Positions 26,951 to 39,465 of a stretch of 64,000 bases of DNA are shown here, in pieces; within the stretch, counting starts at the first letter, position 1; each line of letters begins with the position of its first letter. The notes beneath the pieces were generated by a model, which did no database searches, had not been told where the DNA came from, and saw only the letters and a list, made by a program, of their open reading frames with translations. The DNA comes from Burkholderiales bacterium. Its GTDB lineage: Bacteria > Pseudomonadota > Gammaproteobacteria > Burkholderiales > SG8-41. The stretch lies in assembly GCA_019749945.1 (NCBI GenBank), contig JAIEPF010000003.1:186001-250000 (forward strand), given 5' to 3'. Position numbers and translations under genes: made by a program.

Positions 26951-29079
26951 ATAAAAGCAAACTGCTGGTATTCGCCCTGATCGCGGCGGGCATCGCCGCG
27001 TTTTTCATATTTGATCTCAGGCAGTATTTCACGCTGGATTATTTCCAGGCACAGCGCGCCCTGATCGACGCCGAAGTCGAGGCCCGTCCGGTGCGTGCGG
27101 CATTGCTGTTTTTTGCCGCCTATGTCGCGGTGACCGGCCTGTCGTTGCCGGGTGCGGCGATCATGACGCTGGTCGCCGGTGCGGTATTTGGCCTGCTCTG
27201 GGGCACGGTGATCGTGTCTTTTGCCTCGACCCTGGGCGCCACGCTGGCCTTCCTCGCCTCGCGTTTCCTGCTGCGCGACTGGGTGCAGGGAAAATTCGGC
27301 GACAAACTCAAACCCATCAACGACGGTGTCGCCCGCGAAGGCGCTTTTTACCTGTTCGCGCTGCGCCTGGTGCCGGCGTTTCCCTTTTTTGTGATCAACC
27401 TCGTCATGGGTCTGACCCCCATCCGCACCTGGACCTATTACTGGGTCAGCCAGCTCGGCATGTTCGCCGGCACCGTGGTTTTCGTCTACGCCGGCACCCA
27501 GCTCGGCGCGTTCAAAATCTCCGCGGGCCTGCTCTTCGCCTTCGCGCTGCTCGGTATTTTCCCGCTGGTCGCCAAAAAAGCATTGGATGCGCTGAAAACC
27601 CGCAAGGTCTACGCCGGCTGGACGCGGCCGGCACGTTTCGAGCGCAACCTGGTGGTGATCGGTGGCGGCTCGGCGGGACTGGTGTCGGCCTACATCGCCG
27701 CCGCGGTCAAAGCCAAAGTGACGCTGGTCGAAAAACACAAAATGGGCGGCGACTGCCTGAACACCGGCTGCGTGCCGTCGAAGGCGCTGATCAAGTCGGC
27801 GAAACTGGTCGCGACGATGCAACACGCCGCCGATTACGGCCTGAAAAACACGCGGCTCGATTTCGATTTCGCCGACATCATGGAACGGGTGCAGCGTGTC
27901 GTGCGCGAAGTCGAGCCGCACGATTCCATCGCGCGTTACACCGCGCTGGGCGTGGAGTGCATCACCGGCGAGGCAAAAATCACCTCGCCATGGACCGTTG
28001 AAATCAAAACCGCGGCCGGAACACAGACCCTCAGCACCCGCAGCATCGTCATCGCCGCCGGCGCGCGCCCCTTCGTGCCGCCGATTCCGGGAATCAACGA
28101 TGTCGGCTGCCTGACTTCGGATACGGTGTGGGCGCTGCGCGAACTGCCAAAACGCCTGGTCGTGCTCGGCGGCGGTCCGATCGGCTCGGAACTGACGCAG
28201 TGCTTCGCACGGCTGGGCTCGCAGGTCACGCAGGTGGAAATGCTGCCGCGGATCATGATCCGCGAAGATCCGGAAATCTCCGACATGGTGCTGCAGCAGT
28301 TCCGCAGGGAGGGCGTCAACGTGCTGCTGAACCACAAGGCGCAGCGCTTCGCCATCGAGAACGGCGAGAAGGTTCTGTACTGTGAAACGGAGGGCCGTGA
28401 AGTGCGCATCGTCTTCGACGCCCTGCTCTGCGCCGTCGGCCGCGTCGCCAACACCACGGGTTACGGCCTCGAAGAACTCGGCATCCCCGTCACAAAATCA
28501 CGCACCGTCGAAGTCAACGAGTTCATGCAGACGAAATATCCCAATATCACCGCCTGCGGCGACGTCGCCGGACCGTACCAGTTCACGCACACGGCGGCGC
28601 ACACCGCCTGGTACGCGGCGGTCAACACCCTGTTCAGCGGCTTCAAAAAATTCCGCGCTGATTTCTCGGTGATCCCCTGGGCCACCTTCACCGATCCGGA
28701 AGTGGCGCGCGTCGGCTTCAACGAAACCGAGGCGAAAGAGAAAAACATCCCTTACGAAGTCACCACCTACGGCATCGACGACCTCGACCGCGCCATCGCC
28801 GACGGCAGCGCTTACGGCGTGGTCAAGGTGCTGACCGTTCCGGGCAAGGACAAGATCCTCGGCGCCACCATCGCCGGCGAACACGCCGGCGACCTGATCA
28901 CCGAATTCGTCAGCGCGATGAAACACGGCATCGGGCTCAACAAGATACTCGGCACCATCCACATCTATCCGACGCTGGCGGAAGCCAATAAGTATGTCGC
29001 GGGGAACTGGAAGCGCGCGCATGCACCCAAAAAAGCATTGGAATGGGTGGAGAAGTTTCATGCATGGCGACGGGGGTGA
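26947..29079 (+). CDS. Fusion of TVP38/TMEM64 membrane domain and pyridine nucleotide-disulfide oxidoreductase
   Basis: 710 aa. Residues 1-225 are a DedA-like TVP38/TMEM64 membrane domain with about five spans, and FALRLVPAFPFFVINLVMG is its hallmark. From residue about 235 a flavin oxidoreductase begins (VVIGGGSAGLVSAYIAA). The redox pair is MGGDCLNTGCVPSK (Cys near 270 and 275), as in mercuric and dihydrolipoamide reductases. HIYPTLAE near residue 671 is the dimer-interface block. It overlaps the preceding gene by ATGA. In the arsenosugar-type cluster it might use electrons for a thiol or arsenical. Confidence 0.88.
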   Translation: MNKSKLLVFALIAAGIAAFFIFDLRQYFTLDYFQAQRALIDAEVEARPVRAALLFFAAYVAVTGLSLPGAAIMTLVAGAVFGLLWGTVIVSFASTLGATLAFLASRFLLRDWVQGKFGDKLKPINDGVAREGAFYLFALRLVPAFPFFVINLVMGLTPIRTWTYYWVSQLGMFAGTVVFVYAGTQLGAFKISAGLLFAFALLGIFPLVAKKALDALKTRKVYAGWTRPARFERNLVVIGGGSAGLVSAYIAAAVKAKVTLVEKHKMGGDCLNTGCVPSKALIKSAKLVATMQHAADYGLKNTRLDFDFADIMERVQRVVREVEPHDSIARYTALGVECITGEAKITSPWTVEIKTAAGTQTLSTRSIVIAAGARPFVPPIPGINDVGCLTSDTVWALRELPKRLVVLGGGPIGSELTQCFARLGSQVTQVEMLPRIMIREDPEISDMVLQQFRREGVNVLLNHKAQRFAIENGEKVLYCETEGREVRIVFDALLCAVGRVANTTGYGLEELGIPVTKSRTVEVNEFMQTKYPNITACGDVAGPYQFTHTAAHTAWYAAVNTLFSGFKKFRADFSVIPWATFTDPEVARVGFNETEAKEKNIPYEVTTYGIDDLDRAIADGSAYGVVKVLTVPGKDKILGATIAGEHAGDLITEFVSAMKHGIGLNKILGTIHIYPTLAEANKYVAGNWKRAHAPKKALEWVEKFHAWRRG

Positions 29080-29196
29080 TGGGTGTATACGGCACTTGAA
29101 TGCAGTTCAACATCAAGGTCGCCGAGCGCAACCCGGCGACCTTGATTTATCCCGCAGCAACATTGGATACATAACATATTGTTTTTATTGAATTTT

Positions 29197-30027
29197 ATGA
29201 AAAAACTCCTGCTAACGCTATTCCTGACCATCCTCCCGCTGACCGCGACCGCCCAGCAATTCGACCACGACCACAAAGCCTGGGCCGCGCTGCTGAAAAA
29301 ACATGTCGTGCTGATCGATGGCGGCAAAGCCTCGCAAATGCGCTACGCCGGCCTCGCGCAGGACCGTGCCGCGCTGAAAGGCTATCTCGACAGCCTGTCG
29401 AAAGTCAGCGCCCAGGAATTCGCCGGCTGGAGCAAGGCGCAGCAGATGGCCTTTCTGATCAACGCCTACAACGCGTTCACGGCCGAAAAAATCCTGACGC
29501 GTTATCCCAACATCAAGTCGATCTGGGATTTCGGCAAAATTTTCGGCAATCCGTTCAAGGACAAATTCTTCACGCTGCTCGGCCGCGAATTCACGCTGGA
29601 CATGATCGAACACGAAACGCTGCGCAAGCCCGGCGCCTACAACGAGCCGCGGGTGCATTTCGCGGCCAACTGCGCCTCCGTCGGCTGCCCGATGCTGCGC
29701 GAAGAGCCTTATGTCGCCGAACGCCTGGATGCGCAGCTCGAGGAGCAGACCCGGCGTTTCCTGTCCGACCGCAGCCGCAACCGCTACAACGCGGCGGACA
29801 ACACGCTGGAGGTGTCCGAAATCTTCAAGTGGTTCAGCGAGGACTGGACCAGCGCTTATCGCGGTTTCGACGGCAAGGGACCGGCGATGCAGTCGCGGGA
29901 GCAGTTTTTCGCGAAATACGCCGTACTGCTCGCCGACCAGCCGGCGCAGCAGCAGCTGATTGCCGAGCGCAAGGCCGCGATCCGCCACCTCGATTATGAT
30001 TGGGCCCTGAATGACGTCCGCAGATAA
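29197..30027 (+). CDS. DUF547 domain protein, secreted
   Basis: 276 aa. A signal peptide (residues 1-20, ending TATAQ) precedes a DUF547 domain: QMAFLINAYNAFTAEKIL and VHFAANCASVGCPMLREEPY are its conserved blocks. The family's biochemistry is unknown; the fold resembles papain-like or transglutaminase-like proteins. The ATG at 29197 starts the signal peptide; an earlier ATG at 29179 adds six hydrophobic residues. It is typical of arsenosugar-type clusters. Confidence 0.8.
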   Translation: MKKLLLTLFLTILPLTATAQQFDHDHKAWAALLKKHVVLIDGGKASQMRYAGLAQDRAALKGYLDSLSKVSAQEFAGWSKAQQMAFLINAYNAFTAEKILTRYPNIKSIWDFGKIFGNPFKDKFFTLLGREFTLDMIEHETLRKPGAYNEPRVHFAANCASVGCPMLREEPYVAERLDAQLEEQTRRFLSDRSRNRYNAADNTLEVSEIFKWFSEDWTSAYRGFDGKGPAMQSREQFFAKYAVLLADQPAQQQLIAERKAAIRHLDYDWALNDVRR

Positions 30028-30044
30028 AAGACCGCCTTCCGCCC

Positions 30045-30711
<667 letters not shown>

Positions 30712-30731
<20 letters not shown>

Positions 30732-31359
30732 CTGGTCAGTGCTGGTCTTTGCCAAAGCCCCGGTGCCCGGCGCGGCGAAAACACGGCTGATTCCGCTGCT
30801 GGGCGCCGCCGGCGCCGCCATGCTGCACCGCCGCCTGATCACCCGCGCGCTCGCCACCGCGCGCGCTGCGGCAGCGGATGAACTGACGCTGTGGTGCGCG
30901 CCGGACGCCGGACATCCGTTCCTGCGATCGACCGCGCAACAGTACGGCGCGGATCTGCAGGTCCAGCACGGCGCGGACCTCGGCGCGCGCATGGCCCACG
31001 CCTTCGCGACGACACTGCAGCGCGCAAAACGCGCCATCTGCATCGGCGCCGATTGTCCGGCGCTGACCGCGCATCATCTGCAGCAAGCGGCCGCCGCGCT
31101 GCGCGATGGTGATGACGCGGTGTTTGTGCCGGCGGAAGACGGCGGTTATGCACTGGTCGGGCTGTCGCGCGCAGCACCGGCCCTGTTTGCCGGCATTCCC
31201 TGGGGCACCAGCACCGTGATGGCGGAAACCCGCGCCCGCCTGCGCGATTCAGGCTTGCGCTGGCATGAACTGGAAACACTGTGGGACATCGACCGCCCGC
31301 AGGACTACCATCGCCTTCAACAATCAGGATTGCTTGATGACGCGCCGTCGCCGGTTTGA
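30712..31359 (+). CDS. Arsenosugar-type glycosyltransferase (TIGR04282-like, DUF2064)
   Basis: 215 aa. FAKAPVPGAAKTRLIPLLG at the start, IGADCPALTAHHLQQA and VPAEDGGYALVGLSRAAP are the signature blocks of this nucleotidyltransferase-like family, commonly paired with TIGR04283 in arsenosugar-type clusters. It overlaps the previous gene by 20 nt and the DUF3047 gene by 23 nt, so expression is tightly coupled. The exact reaction is unknown. Confidence 0.83.
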
Positions 31360-32116
31360 ACAATGGTTGCTTGCGGCTGCGATCGCCGCCGCCGGCATTG
31401 CGTTCGGCGCGGAAGAACGCGTGGTGGCTGCGCTGTTTTCCGCTGCGCGATCCGGCGATGCACTGCCGGCGGGCTGGAAACCGCTTGTGGCATCAGACGC
31501 CGTGCCGCGCACCCGCTACACGCTGGTCGATGATGCCGGCATCACCGTGGTGCGCGCCGAATCAAAGGCCGCGGCATCGGGACTGTCAAAACCCCTGCGC
31601 GTGGATCCGGCGGAGTTTCCGTGGCTGCGCTGGCGCTGGAAAATCGACAATCTGATCAACAATGCCGATCTGCGCAGCAAGGAAGGCGATGATTTTCCGG
31701 CACGGCTGTACGTGATGTTCGATTATCCGCTGGAAAAACTGTCTCTGGCCGAACGCAGCAAACTGCGGCTGGCGCGCGCGCTGTTTGATCCCGATCTGCC
31801 CGCGGCGACACTTTGTTATGTATGGGACAACAAGTCGCCTCCGGAAACCATCGTGCCCAGCGCGTACAGCGACCGCGTGCGCCTGATCGTCGTCGCATCC
31901 GGCGCGGCGCGCGTCGGGCGCTGGACCGACTTCGAGCGCAATGTTGCCGCGGATTTCCGCGCGGCATTCGGCGACGAGGCACCGCCGGTCAAAGCCATCG
32001 CGATCGCCACCGATACCGACAATACCGGCGCATTTGCAACAAGCTATTTTGGAGATATTTACTTTTATAAACAAAGGTTTACAAATAAATCCCCGGGCGA
32101 AACCACAATCCCCTGA
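31337..32116 (+). CDS. DUF3047 domain protein, probably exported
   Basis: 259 aa. An Arg-rich start MTRRRRFEQW leads into a hydrophobic segment ending FGAEE, a plausible signal peptide. The block FPWLRWRWKIDNLINNADLRSKEGDDFPARLYVMFD and ATDTDNTG are DUF3047 features. It overlaps the upstream gene and is last in the arsenosugar-type cluster. Function unknown. Confidence 0.75.
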   Translation: MTRRRRFEQWLLAAAIAAAGIAFGAEERVVAALFSAARSGDALPAGWKPLVASDAVPRTRYTLVDDAGITVVRAESKAAASGLSKPLRVDPAEFPWLRWRWKIDNLINNADLRSKEGDDFPARLYVMFDYPLEKLSLAERSKLRLARALFDPDLPAATLCYVWDNKSPPETIVPSAYSDRVRLIVVASGAARVGRWTDFERNVAADFRAAFGDEAPPVKAIAIATDTDNTGAFATSYFGDIYFYKQRFTNKSPGETTIP

Positions 32117-32270
32117 CGAAATTTTGATTGCCTTTTGGGGGGGGCTGGGAAAGAATAGCCCCTCATTTTTGCAGCCGCATCCACGGACGCCCAACCGGCA
32201 CCAAAACCCTTAAGAATCATATTCTTGAAACGCCGCCCCGGCCGCTCAATCCGCCCCCGTCACCCGCTGC

Positions 32271-33374
32271 ATGTCAGATCTCTCCAGCGTCACCGCCTTT
32301 CGCAAAACCGCGCCACAACTCCCTGTGCAGTGGTACTTCGACGCCCGGATTTACGAAGCTGAGCAGCGTCTGCTGTTCGCCAACGGTCCCGGTTATGTCG
32401 GCCATGAACTGATGGTGCCGAACGTCGGCGACTACCAGACACTCGGCTGGCAGGGCAACGCGCAGGCGCTGGTGCGCAACAACAACGGCGTCGAGCTGCT
32501 GTCGAACATCTGCCGTCATCGCCAGGCGGTGATCCTCAAGGACCGCGGCAATGCCAAGAACATCATTTGCCCGCTGCACCGCTGGACGTACGGTCTGGAC
32601 GGCAAATTGCTGGGCGCGCCGCATTTCGCCGAAAACCCCTGTCTCGATCTGGCGCGCACGCCGCTGACACGCTGGAACGGTCTGCTGTTCTCCGGCAAAC
32701 GCGATGTGGCGCGCGACCTGGCAAAAATGGGCGTACTGCAGGATCTGGATTTCTCCGGTTACATGCTCGACCGCGTGGAAGTCGAGGAATACGCCTGCAA
32801 CTGGAAAACCTTTATCGAGGTTTATCTCGAGGATTACCACGTCGAGCCCTTCCATCCGGGACTCGGCCAGTTCGTCAATGTGTCCGACCTGCAGTGGGAA
32901 TTCGGCGATTGGTACAGCGTGCAGACCTGCGGCATCAAGAACCAGCTCGCCCGTCCCGGCAGCGCGGTGTATCAGCGCTGGCATGAACAGGTGCTGCGCC
33001 ACGGCGCCAACCAGCAGCCCGCGCACGGCGCGATCTGGCTCACGTATTTTCCGAACATCATGGTCGAGTGGTATCCGCATGTGCTGGTGATCAGTGCGAT
33101 CATTCCGCGCGGCCCCGAAGCCTGCAGCAATGTCGTCGAGTTTTATTATCCGGAAGACATTGCGCTGTTCGAACGCGAATTCGTCGAAGCCGAACAGGCG
33201 GCTTACCGCGAAACGGCGGTTGAGGACGCCGAGATCATTGCGCGCATGACCGAAGGCCGCCGCGCATTGTGGCAACAGGGCCGCAGTGAAACCGGCCCAT
33301 ACCAGTCGCCGCTGGAAGACGGCATGGTGCATTTCCATGAATTCCTGCGCCGCGAAGTGGCGCCGTATATATAA
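32271..33374 (+). CDS. Rieske non-haem iron oxygenase, alpha-subunit-like
   Basis: 367 aa. Rieske cluster ligands are Cys81, His83, Cys100 and His103 (CRHR, then CPLH). The mononuclear iron facial triad region reads EDYHVEPFHPG near residues 188-198, giving two His. Such oxygenases hydroxylate aromatic or quaternary-ammonium compounds. The required reductase is not nearby, and the substrate cannot be told. It follows the arsenosugar-type cluster after 154 nt and may be a separate unit. Confidence 0.87.
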   Translation: MSDLSSVTAFRKTAPQLPVQWYFDARIYEAEQRLLFANGPGYVGHELMVPNVGDYQTLGWQGNAQALVRNNNGVELLSNICRHRQAVILKDRGNAKNIICPLHRWTYGLDGKLLGAPHFAENPCLDLARTPLTRWNGLLFSGKRDVARDLAKMGVLQDLDFSGYMLDRVEVEEYACNWKTFIEVYLEDYHVEPFHPGLGQFVNVSDLQWEFGDWYSVQTCGIKNQLARPGSAVYQRWHEQVLRHGANQQPAHGAIWLTYFPNIMVEWYPHVLVISAIIPRGPEACSNVVEFYYPEDIALFEREFVEAEQAAYRETAVEDAEIIARMTEGRRALWQQGRSETGPYQSPLEDGMVHFHEFLRREVAPYI

Positions 33375-33506
33375 ATTTATCAATAAAATCAAATATTTAT
33401 ACTTATACCGCGGTGACCTTTGGTCGCCGTTGTTTTTTTCTGCGCTTGATTTTCAAGCGGCGTTTGTTACCTTTGCCCCCTCCATCCACCCGGCCGGCAC
33501 GACGTC

Positions 33507-34358
33507 ATGACCCACACCACACTCGTCAGCGCTGAACAAACCGCGGCTCACCTCGACGACCCGCAGTGGGTCATCTGCGACTGCCGGCACGATCTCGCCA
33601 ACCACAGCGCCGGTTACAAGGCCTATCGCGCCGGACACATACCCGGCGCGCGTTTTCTGCATCTCGACGTCGACCTGTCGGGACCAAAGACCGGACTCAC
33701 CGGCCGCCATCCGCTGCCGCATCCGGCGACGTTCTGCCTGCGCCTCGGTGCGCTGGGCATCAGCAACAGCACGCAGGTCGTCGCCTACGATGAAACCGGC
33801 GGAGTCTACGCGTCGCGATTGTGGTGGATGCTGCGCTGGGTGGGACACAGCAAGGTGGCGGTGCTCGACGGCGGCTGGCAGGCCTGGACCCGCGCCGGAT
33901 TGCCGGTGACGGTTGCGCAACCGGAGATCAAGCCGACGACGTTCAACGGCAAAGCGCAGACGCAGAGCGCCGTCGACAGCGCTCAGGTTCTGGCCAACCT
34001 GCAGGAACGCAAGGCGCTGGTGCTCGACGCGCGCAGCAGCGACCGTTATCGCGGCGAAAATGAAACCCTGGATCCGGTGGCCGGACACATCCCCGGCGCC
34101 GCCAACCGCTTTTTCAAACTCAATCTCGAAGCCGACGGCCGTTTCAAGGCGCCGGCCGCGCTGAAACAGGAATTCGGCAGCATGCTCGACGGCCATGCGC
34201 CGGAAACCATCGTTCACCAGTGCGGCTCCGGCGTCACCGCCTGTCACAACCTGCTGGCGATGGAGGTGGCAGGTCTTGCCGGATCCAAGCTGTATCCGGG
34301 TTCATGGAGCGAATGGGTCAGCGACCGCCGCCGCCCCGTTGCGCGCGGCGACGCCTGA
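33507..34358 (+). CDS. sseA: Sulfurtransferase with two rhodanese domains (3-mercaptopyruvate/thiosulfate type)
   Basis: 283 aa, tandem rhodanese domains. The N-terminal domain has the signature YRAGHIPGARFLHLDVDLSG but no active Cys. The C-terminal domain contains CGSGVTAC; the first Cys (near 238) is the persulfide-forming residue. CGSGVT is the SseA type, so 3-mercaptopyruvate is the likely donor, thiosulfate the alternative. A short AT-rich spacer precedes it; the DUF2784 gene follows 9 nt later. Confidence 0.87.
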   Translation: MTHTTLVSAEQTAAHLDDPQWVICDCRHDLANHSAGYKAYRAGHIPGARFLHLDVDLSGPKTGLTGRHPLPHPATFCLRLGALGISNSTQVVAYDETGGVYASRLWWMLRWVGHSKVAVLDGGWQAWTRAGLPVTVAQPEIKPTTFNGKAQTQSAVDSAQVLANLQERKALVLDARSSDRYRGENETLDPVAGHIPGAANRFFKLNLEADGRFKAPAALKQEFGSMLDGHAPETIVHQCGSGVTACHNLLAMEVAGLAGSKLYPGSWSEWVSDRRRPVARGDA

Positions 34359-34367
34359 ACGCAGCGC

Positions 34368-34751
34368 TTGAAGCCGCTGCTCGCCGACCTCATCCTTGTC
34401 GTCCATTTTGCGTTTGTGCTGTTTGTCGTACTCAGCCTGCCGCTGATCTGGGCCGGTGCTGCGGCCGGCTGGCGCTGGGTGCGCAACTTCCGTTACCGTG
34501 TCGCGCACCTCGCAGCGATCCTCTTCGTCAGCGCCGAGGCCGCCGCCGGCATCTGGTGCCCGCTGACCTTGTGGGAAGATGCATTGCGCGGCACAACTCC
34601 GGATAAAAGTTTTGTCGCACGCTGGATCCATGCCCTGCTGTTTTACGACCTGCCGCCCCGGGTATTCACCGCGGCTTATTTTTCTTTTGCCGTACTGGTT
34701 GCACTGACCTGGTGGCGCATCCCGCCAAAGCGGGAGCGAAAAACGCAATAA
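34368..34751 (+). CDS. DUF2784 integral membrane protein
   Basis: 127 aa from TTG 34368. Three membrane segments are visible (about residues 5-30, 42-62, 88-115). Features such as LADLILVVHFAFVLFVV, then CPLTLWEDALR and FARWIH-like (FVARWIHALLFYDLPP) are typical of DUF2784, a family of unknown function. It is 9 nt after the sulfurtransferase gene and ends at a bidirectional terminator. Confidence 0.78.
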   Translation: MKPLLADLILVVHFAFVLFVVLSLPLIWAGAAAGWRWVRNFRYRVAHLAAILFVSAEAAAGIWCPLTLWEDALRGTTPDKSFVARWIHALLFYDLPPRVFTAAYFSFAVLVALTWWRIPPKRERKTQ

Positions 34752-34778
34752 AAAAGGGGCGCATGGCGCCCCTTTTTA
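34751..34778. terminator. Bidirectional terminator between DUF2784 and fccB
   Basis: GGGGCGC (34756-34762) and GCGCCCC (34766-34772) form a stem with A-tract and T-tract on either side, serving both convergent genes. Confidence 0.9.
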
Positions 34779-34793
34779 ATGACTGAACGCTGA

Positions 34794-36062
34794 TCAGGCC
34801 AGTGCTTCAGCCCAGATGTTGCGCGCCCAGCCCCAGGCGTATGCCGCTTCGGCGCTGCTCGCCGCGGAAGAAACACCCCCGCTGCCTTTGACCGGCAGTA
34901 TGCTTTTCTGGGTTGCGTCGTAGCGATGCACCGACGCAACATGCATCGCGCTGTCGCCGCTGACAAAGCTGTAGCAGGTGTTCATCATCATGGTGTCGGC
35001 ATTCACCGGCTGACCCTTCAGCAGCGCAACAACTGCGGCGGCACAAACCTTGGCATGCTGGTTGGCCATGCTGCCGGATTTCGGCATCGCGGACGCCGAC
35101 AGCGTCGCATCTCCCAGCACGTGCACGCCCTTGACCGCAAGCGATTCGCAACTGGTCCAGTCGACACCACACCAGCGGTTGTTGGCGGTGATCAGGCCGC
35201 TTTTCACCGCGATGTCGGCTGCACGCTGCGCCGGCACCACGTTGATGACGTCACCCCTGACGTTGTCGAACTGCAGTTTGACCGTCATGCCCTTGATGTC
35301 GACATCGGCGATTTCGCTGTTCGGACGGTAATCGATCATGCCTTTGTACATCCCGTCCCAGGCCGCCATGAACAAACCCTTCTTCGAAACGAGGTCGGGA
35401 TTGGAATCAAGCACGATGATTTTTGATTTCGGCTTCGCTTTTTTGAAATAATCGGCGACCTGGCACACCCGTTCGTACGGTCCCGGCGGGCAGCGATAGG
35501 GCGCCATCGGGATTTGCAGCACATACACCCCACCGTCACGCATGGCGGTGAGCTGGTTGCGCAGGGCCACGGTCTGCGCGCCGGCCTTCCACGCGTGCAG
35601 GATGCGGCTTTGCCCTTCCGCGCTTTTCAGCGCCGGAATCTGGTCGAACAGGAAATCGACCCCGGGCGAGACGATGGCGCGATCGTAAGGCAGGCTGTCA
35701 CCACCGGCGAGCCGCACCTGGCGTTTTTCGGCGTCAATGGCCACCGCGGAATCACGGATGACGCGGATGCCGCGGCTGCGCAGTCCTTCGTAGCTGAAGG
35801 TGATGTCGGCCATCTGCGCATTGCCGCCGAGCACCAGATTGCTGATCGGGCAGGAAATGAAATGCTGGTTGGGCTCGACCAGCGTGACATCGATGTCGGG
35901 CGCCCACAGCTTGATGAATTTCGCCGCGGTCGCGCCGCCGTAACCGCCGCCGACCACCACCACGCGCCCCGCGCCGCCGCCCATGCTGGCGCAACCCGCC
36001 ACGGCCGTTGCACCGGCGCCTGCGGCGGTCCATTTGATGAATTCGCGTCTGGATAAAGTCAT
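34794..36062 (-). CDS. fccB: Sulfide dehydrogenase flavoprotein subunit (flavocytochrome c)
   Basis: 422 aa. A twin-arginine signal SRREFIKW begins at residue 4 and ends near AVAGC. The FAD motif is VVVVGGGYGGATAAKF (about 33-48). CPISNLVLGG and CGVDW hold the cysteines expected for the redox-active disulfide. It oxidises sulfide in the periplasm and passes electrons to its cytochrome partner. It follows the small cytochrome gene on the minus strand after 9 nt, so FccAB form one unit. Confidence 0.87.
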   Translation of the reverse strand: MTLSRREFIKWTAAGAGATAVAGCASMGGGAGRVVVVGGGYGGATAAKFIKLWAPDIDVTLVEPNQHFISCPISNLVLGGNAQMADITFSYEGLRSRGIRVIRDSAVAIDAEKRQVRLAGGDSLPYDRAIVSPGVDFLFDQIPALKSAEGQSRILHAWKAGAQTVALRNQLTAMRDGGVYVLQIPMAPYRCPPGPYERVCQVADYFKKAKPKSKIIVLDSNPDLVSKKGLFMAAWDGMYKGMIDYRPNSEIADVDIKGMTVKLQFDNVRGDVINVVPAQRAADIAVKSGLITANNRWCGVDWTSCESLAVKGVHVLGDATLSASAMPKSGSMANQHAKVCAAAVVALLKGQPVNADTMMMNTCYSFVSGDSAMHVASVHRYDATQKSILPVKGSGGVSSAASSAEAAYAWGWARNIWAEALA

Positions 36063-36071
36063 GGTGTTCTC

Positions 36072-36413
36072 CTAGCGCACGGCCGGCGCGGCAACTGCCG
36101 GACCGGGCTTGACCGCAGCGAAATAACCCGCGATCAGATTGAGCTGTTCATCGGTGTAACCCTTGGCGTGCTGGTGCATGATGGTCGCCGGGCGTTTGCC
36201 GTCGCGGAATTCCTGCAACTGCTTGAGCAGGTAATCCCTGTTCTGTCCGGCGAGGCTGGGCGGCACGCCGCCGACGCTGCGGCCGTCGGTGCCATGGCAG
36301 GCAAAACAGGTGGCGGCGAGGCTGCGGGCATATTGCGGATCGGCTGCAACTGCCGCCGTGATGCCTGTGCTGCCGGCCAGTATCAAGGCCAGCAGAGTCG
36401 TTGCTTTAATCAT
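36072..36413 (-). CDS. fccA: Cytochrome c, subunit of flavocytochrome c sulfide dehydrogenase
   Basis: 113 aa from ATG 36413, which has a GGAG site; a longer start at 36431 is unlikely. A signal peptide ends near AVAADPQ. CFACH binds one haem, and IMHQHAKGYTDEQL supplies the axial Met. The single haem fits the small FccA type. It is upstream of fccB in the same unit. Confidence 0.85.
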   Translation of the reverse strand: MIKATTLLALILAGSTGITAAVAADPQYARSLAATCFACHGTDGRSVGGVPPSLAGQNRDYLLKQLQEFRDGKRPATIMHQHAKGYTDEQLNLIAGYFAAVKPGPAVAAPAVR

Positions 36414-36550
36414 GGTCGCGCTCCATAACAATGCGGCGCCAAGGATGGAGCCGCAAAACTGACTGGCGTCAGTTTTTCTTATGAAATCAGTGTCTGCGTA
36501 AATGCCGGGGCTGTCAAGAAAGCGGCGGCCGGGGGATGCCGCCGCCCGGT

Positions 36551-38815
<2,265 letters not shown>

Positions 38816-38843
38816 GGTTGTCCGATCATGGGCATGTGAGACT

Positions 38844-39152
38844 TCAATTCTCTTCCATTACACACTGTAACGGATGGAGGTGCTGCTTGGCGTACGACTT
38901 TACCTGTTCCACTTTGGTTGCGGCAACATCTCTCGGAAATATACCGCAGACTCCCATGCCGTCGCGGTGCACCTTGAGCATGACCTGGGTCGCGCGTTCG
39001 CGACTGAGGGAAAAAAACCGCTGCAAGACCCCTACGACGAAATCCATCGGGGTGTAATCGTCGTTAAGCAGCAGCACCTTGAACATCGGTGGCGGCTTGG
39101 TTTTGGTACGCTTCGCCTCAAGGACGGTGTCTTCACGCTGCCTGGTTGCCAT
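38844..39152 (-). CDS. clpS: ATP-dependent Clp protease adaptor ClpS
   Basis: 102 aa. [20 protein letters not shown] is the binding face for N-degrons and the rest, [27 protein letters not shown], is the family core. It delivers N-end-rule substrates to ClpA. It directly precedes clpA, and the divergent neighbour is a cold-shock gene. Confidence 0.95.
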   Translation of the reverse strand: MATRQREDTVLEAKRTKTKPPPMFKVLLLNDDYTPMDFVVGVLQRFFSLSRERATQVMLKVHRDGMGVCGIFPRDVAATKVEQVKSYAKQHLHPLQCVMEEN

Positions 39153-39465
39153 ACCGTTGAAAGATTCGCCTTACTTGCTGCCTTACATGCTTCAAATGGG
39201 GTCTGGGGTGCCGATCTGCAAGCGCCGCAGGCCCGCTGTCAATCTATTGTCTCTGGAATGCAGAATTTTTCAAGTGGCTGCAAACAATGGAAAAAACGGC
39301 CGGATCGGGGGTTTCCGGGGAATGCTTGACTTTCGCCGGCAAATACCCTAGAAAGCAGTCGGGTGTTGGGGTTCGGGCTTTATCGCAAGACCAGTTTGGC
39401 CGGTGCGATCCTTGGAACTCGAACAAATCGCGGAGCCCATCCGCTTTTTCTATCAAGGCAGGCAT
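39153..39465 (+). other. Intergenic region between clpS and the cold-shock gene, no gene seen
   Basis: 313 nt with no credible coding frame. It holds a predicted promoter for the cold-shock gene (39326-39354) and its leader of about 105 nt. Leaders of this length in cold-shock genes often fold as temperature-sensitive structures; I have not computed one here. Confidence 0.6.
39326..39354 (+). promoter_or_regulatory. Predicted promoter of the cold-shock gene
   Basis: TTGACT (39326-39331), 17 bp, TAGAAA (39349-39354). It would give a leader of about 105 nt before the ATG at 39466. Confidence 0.5.
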
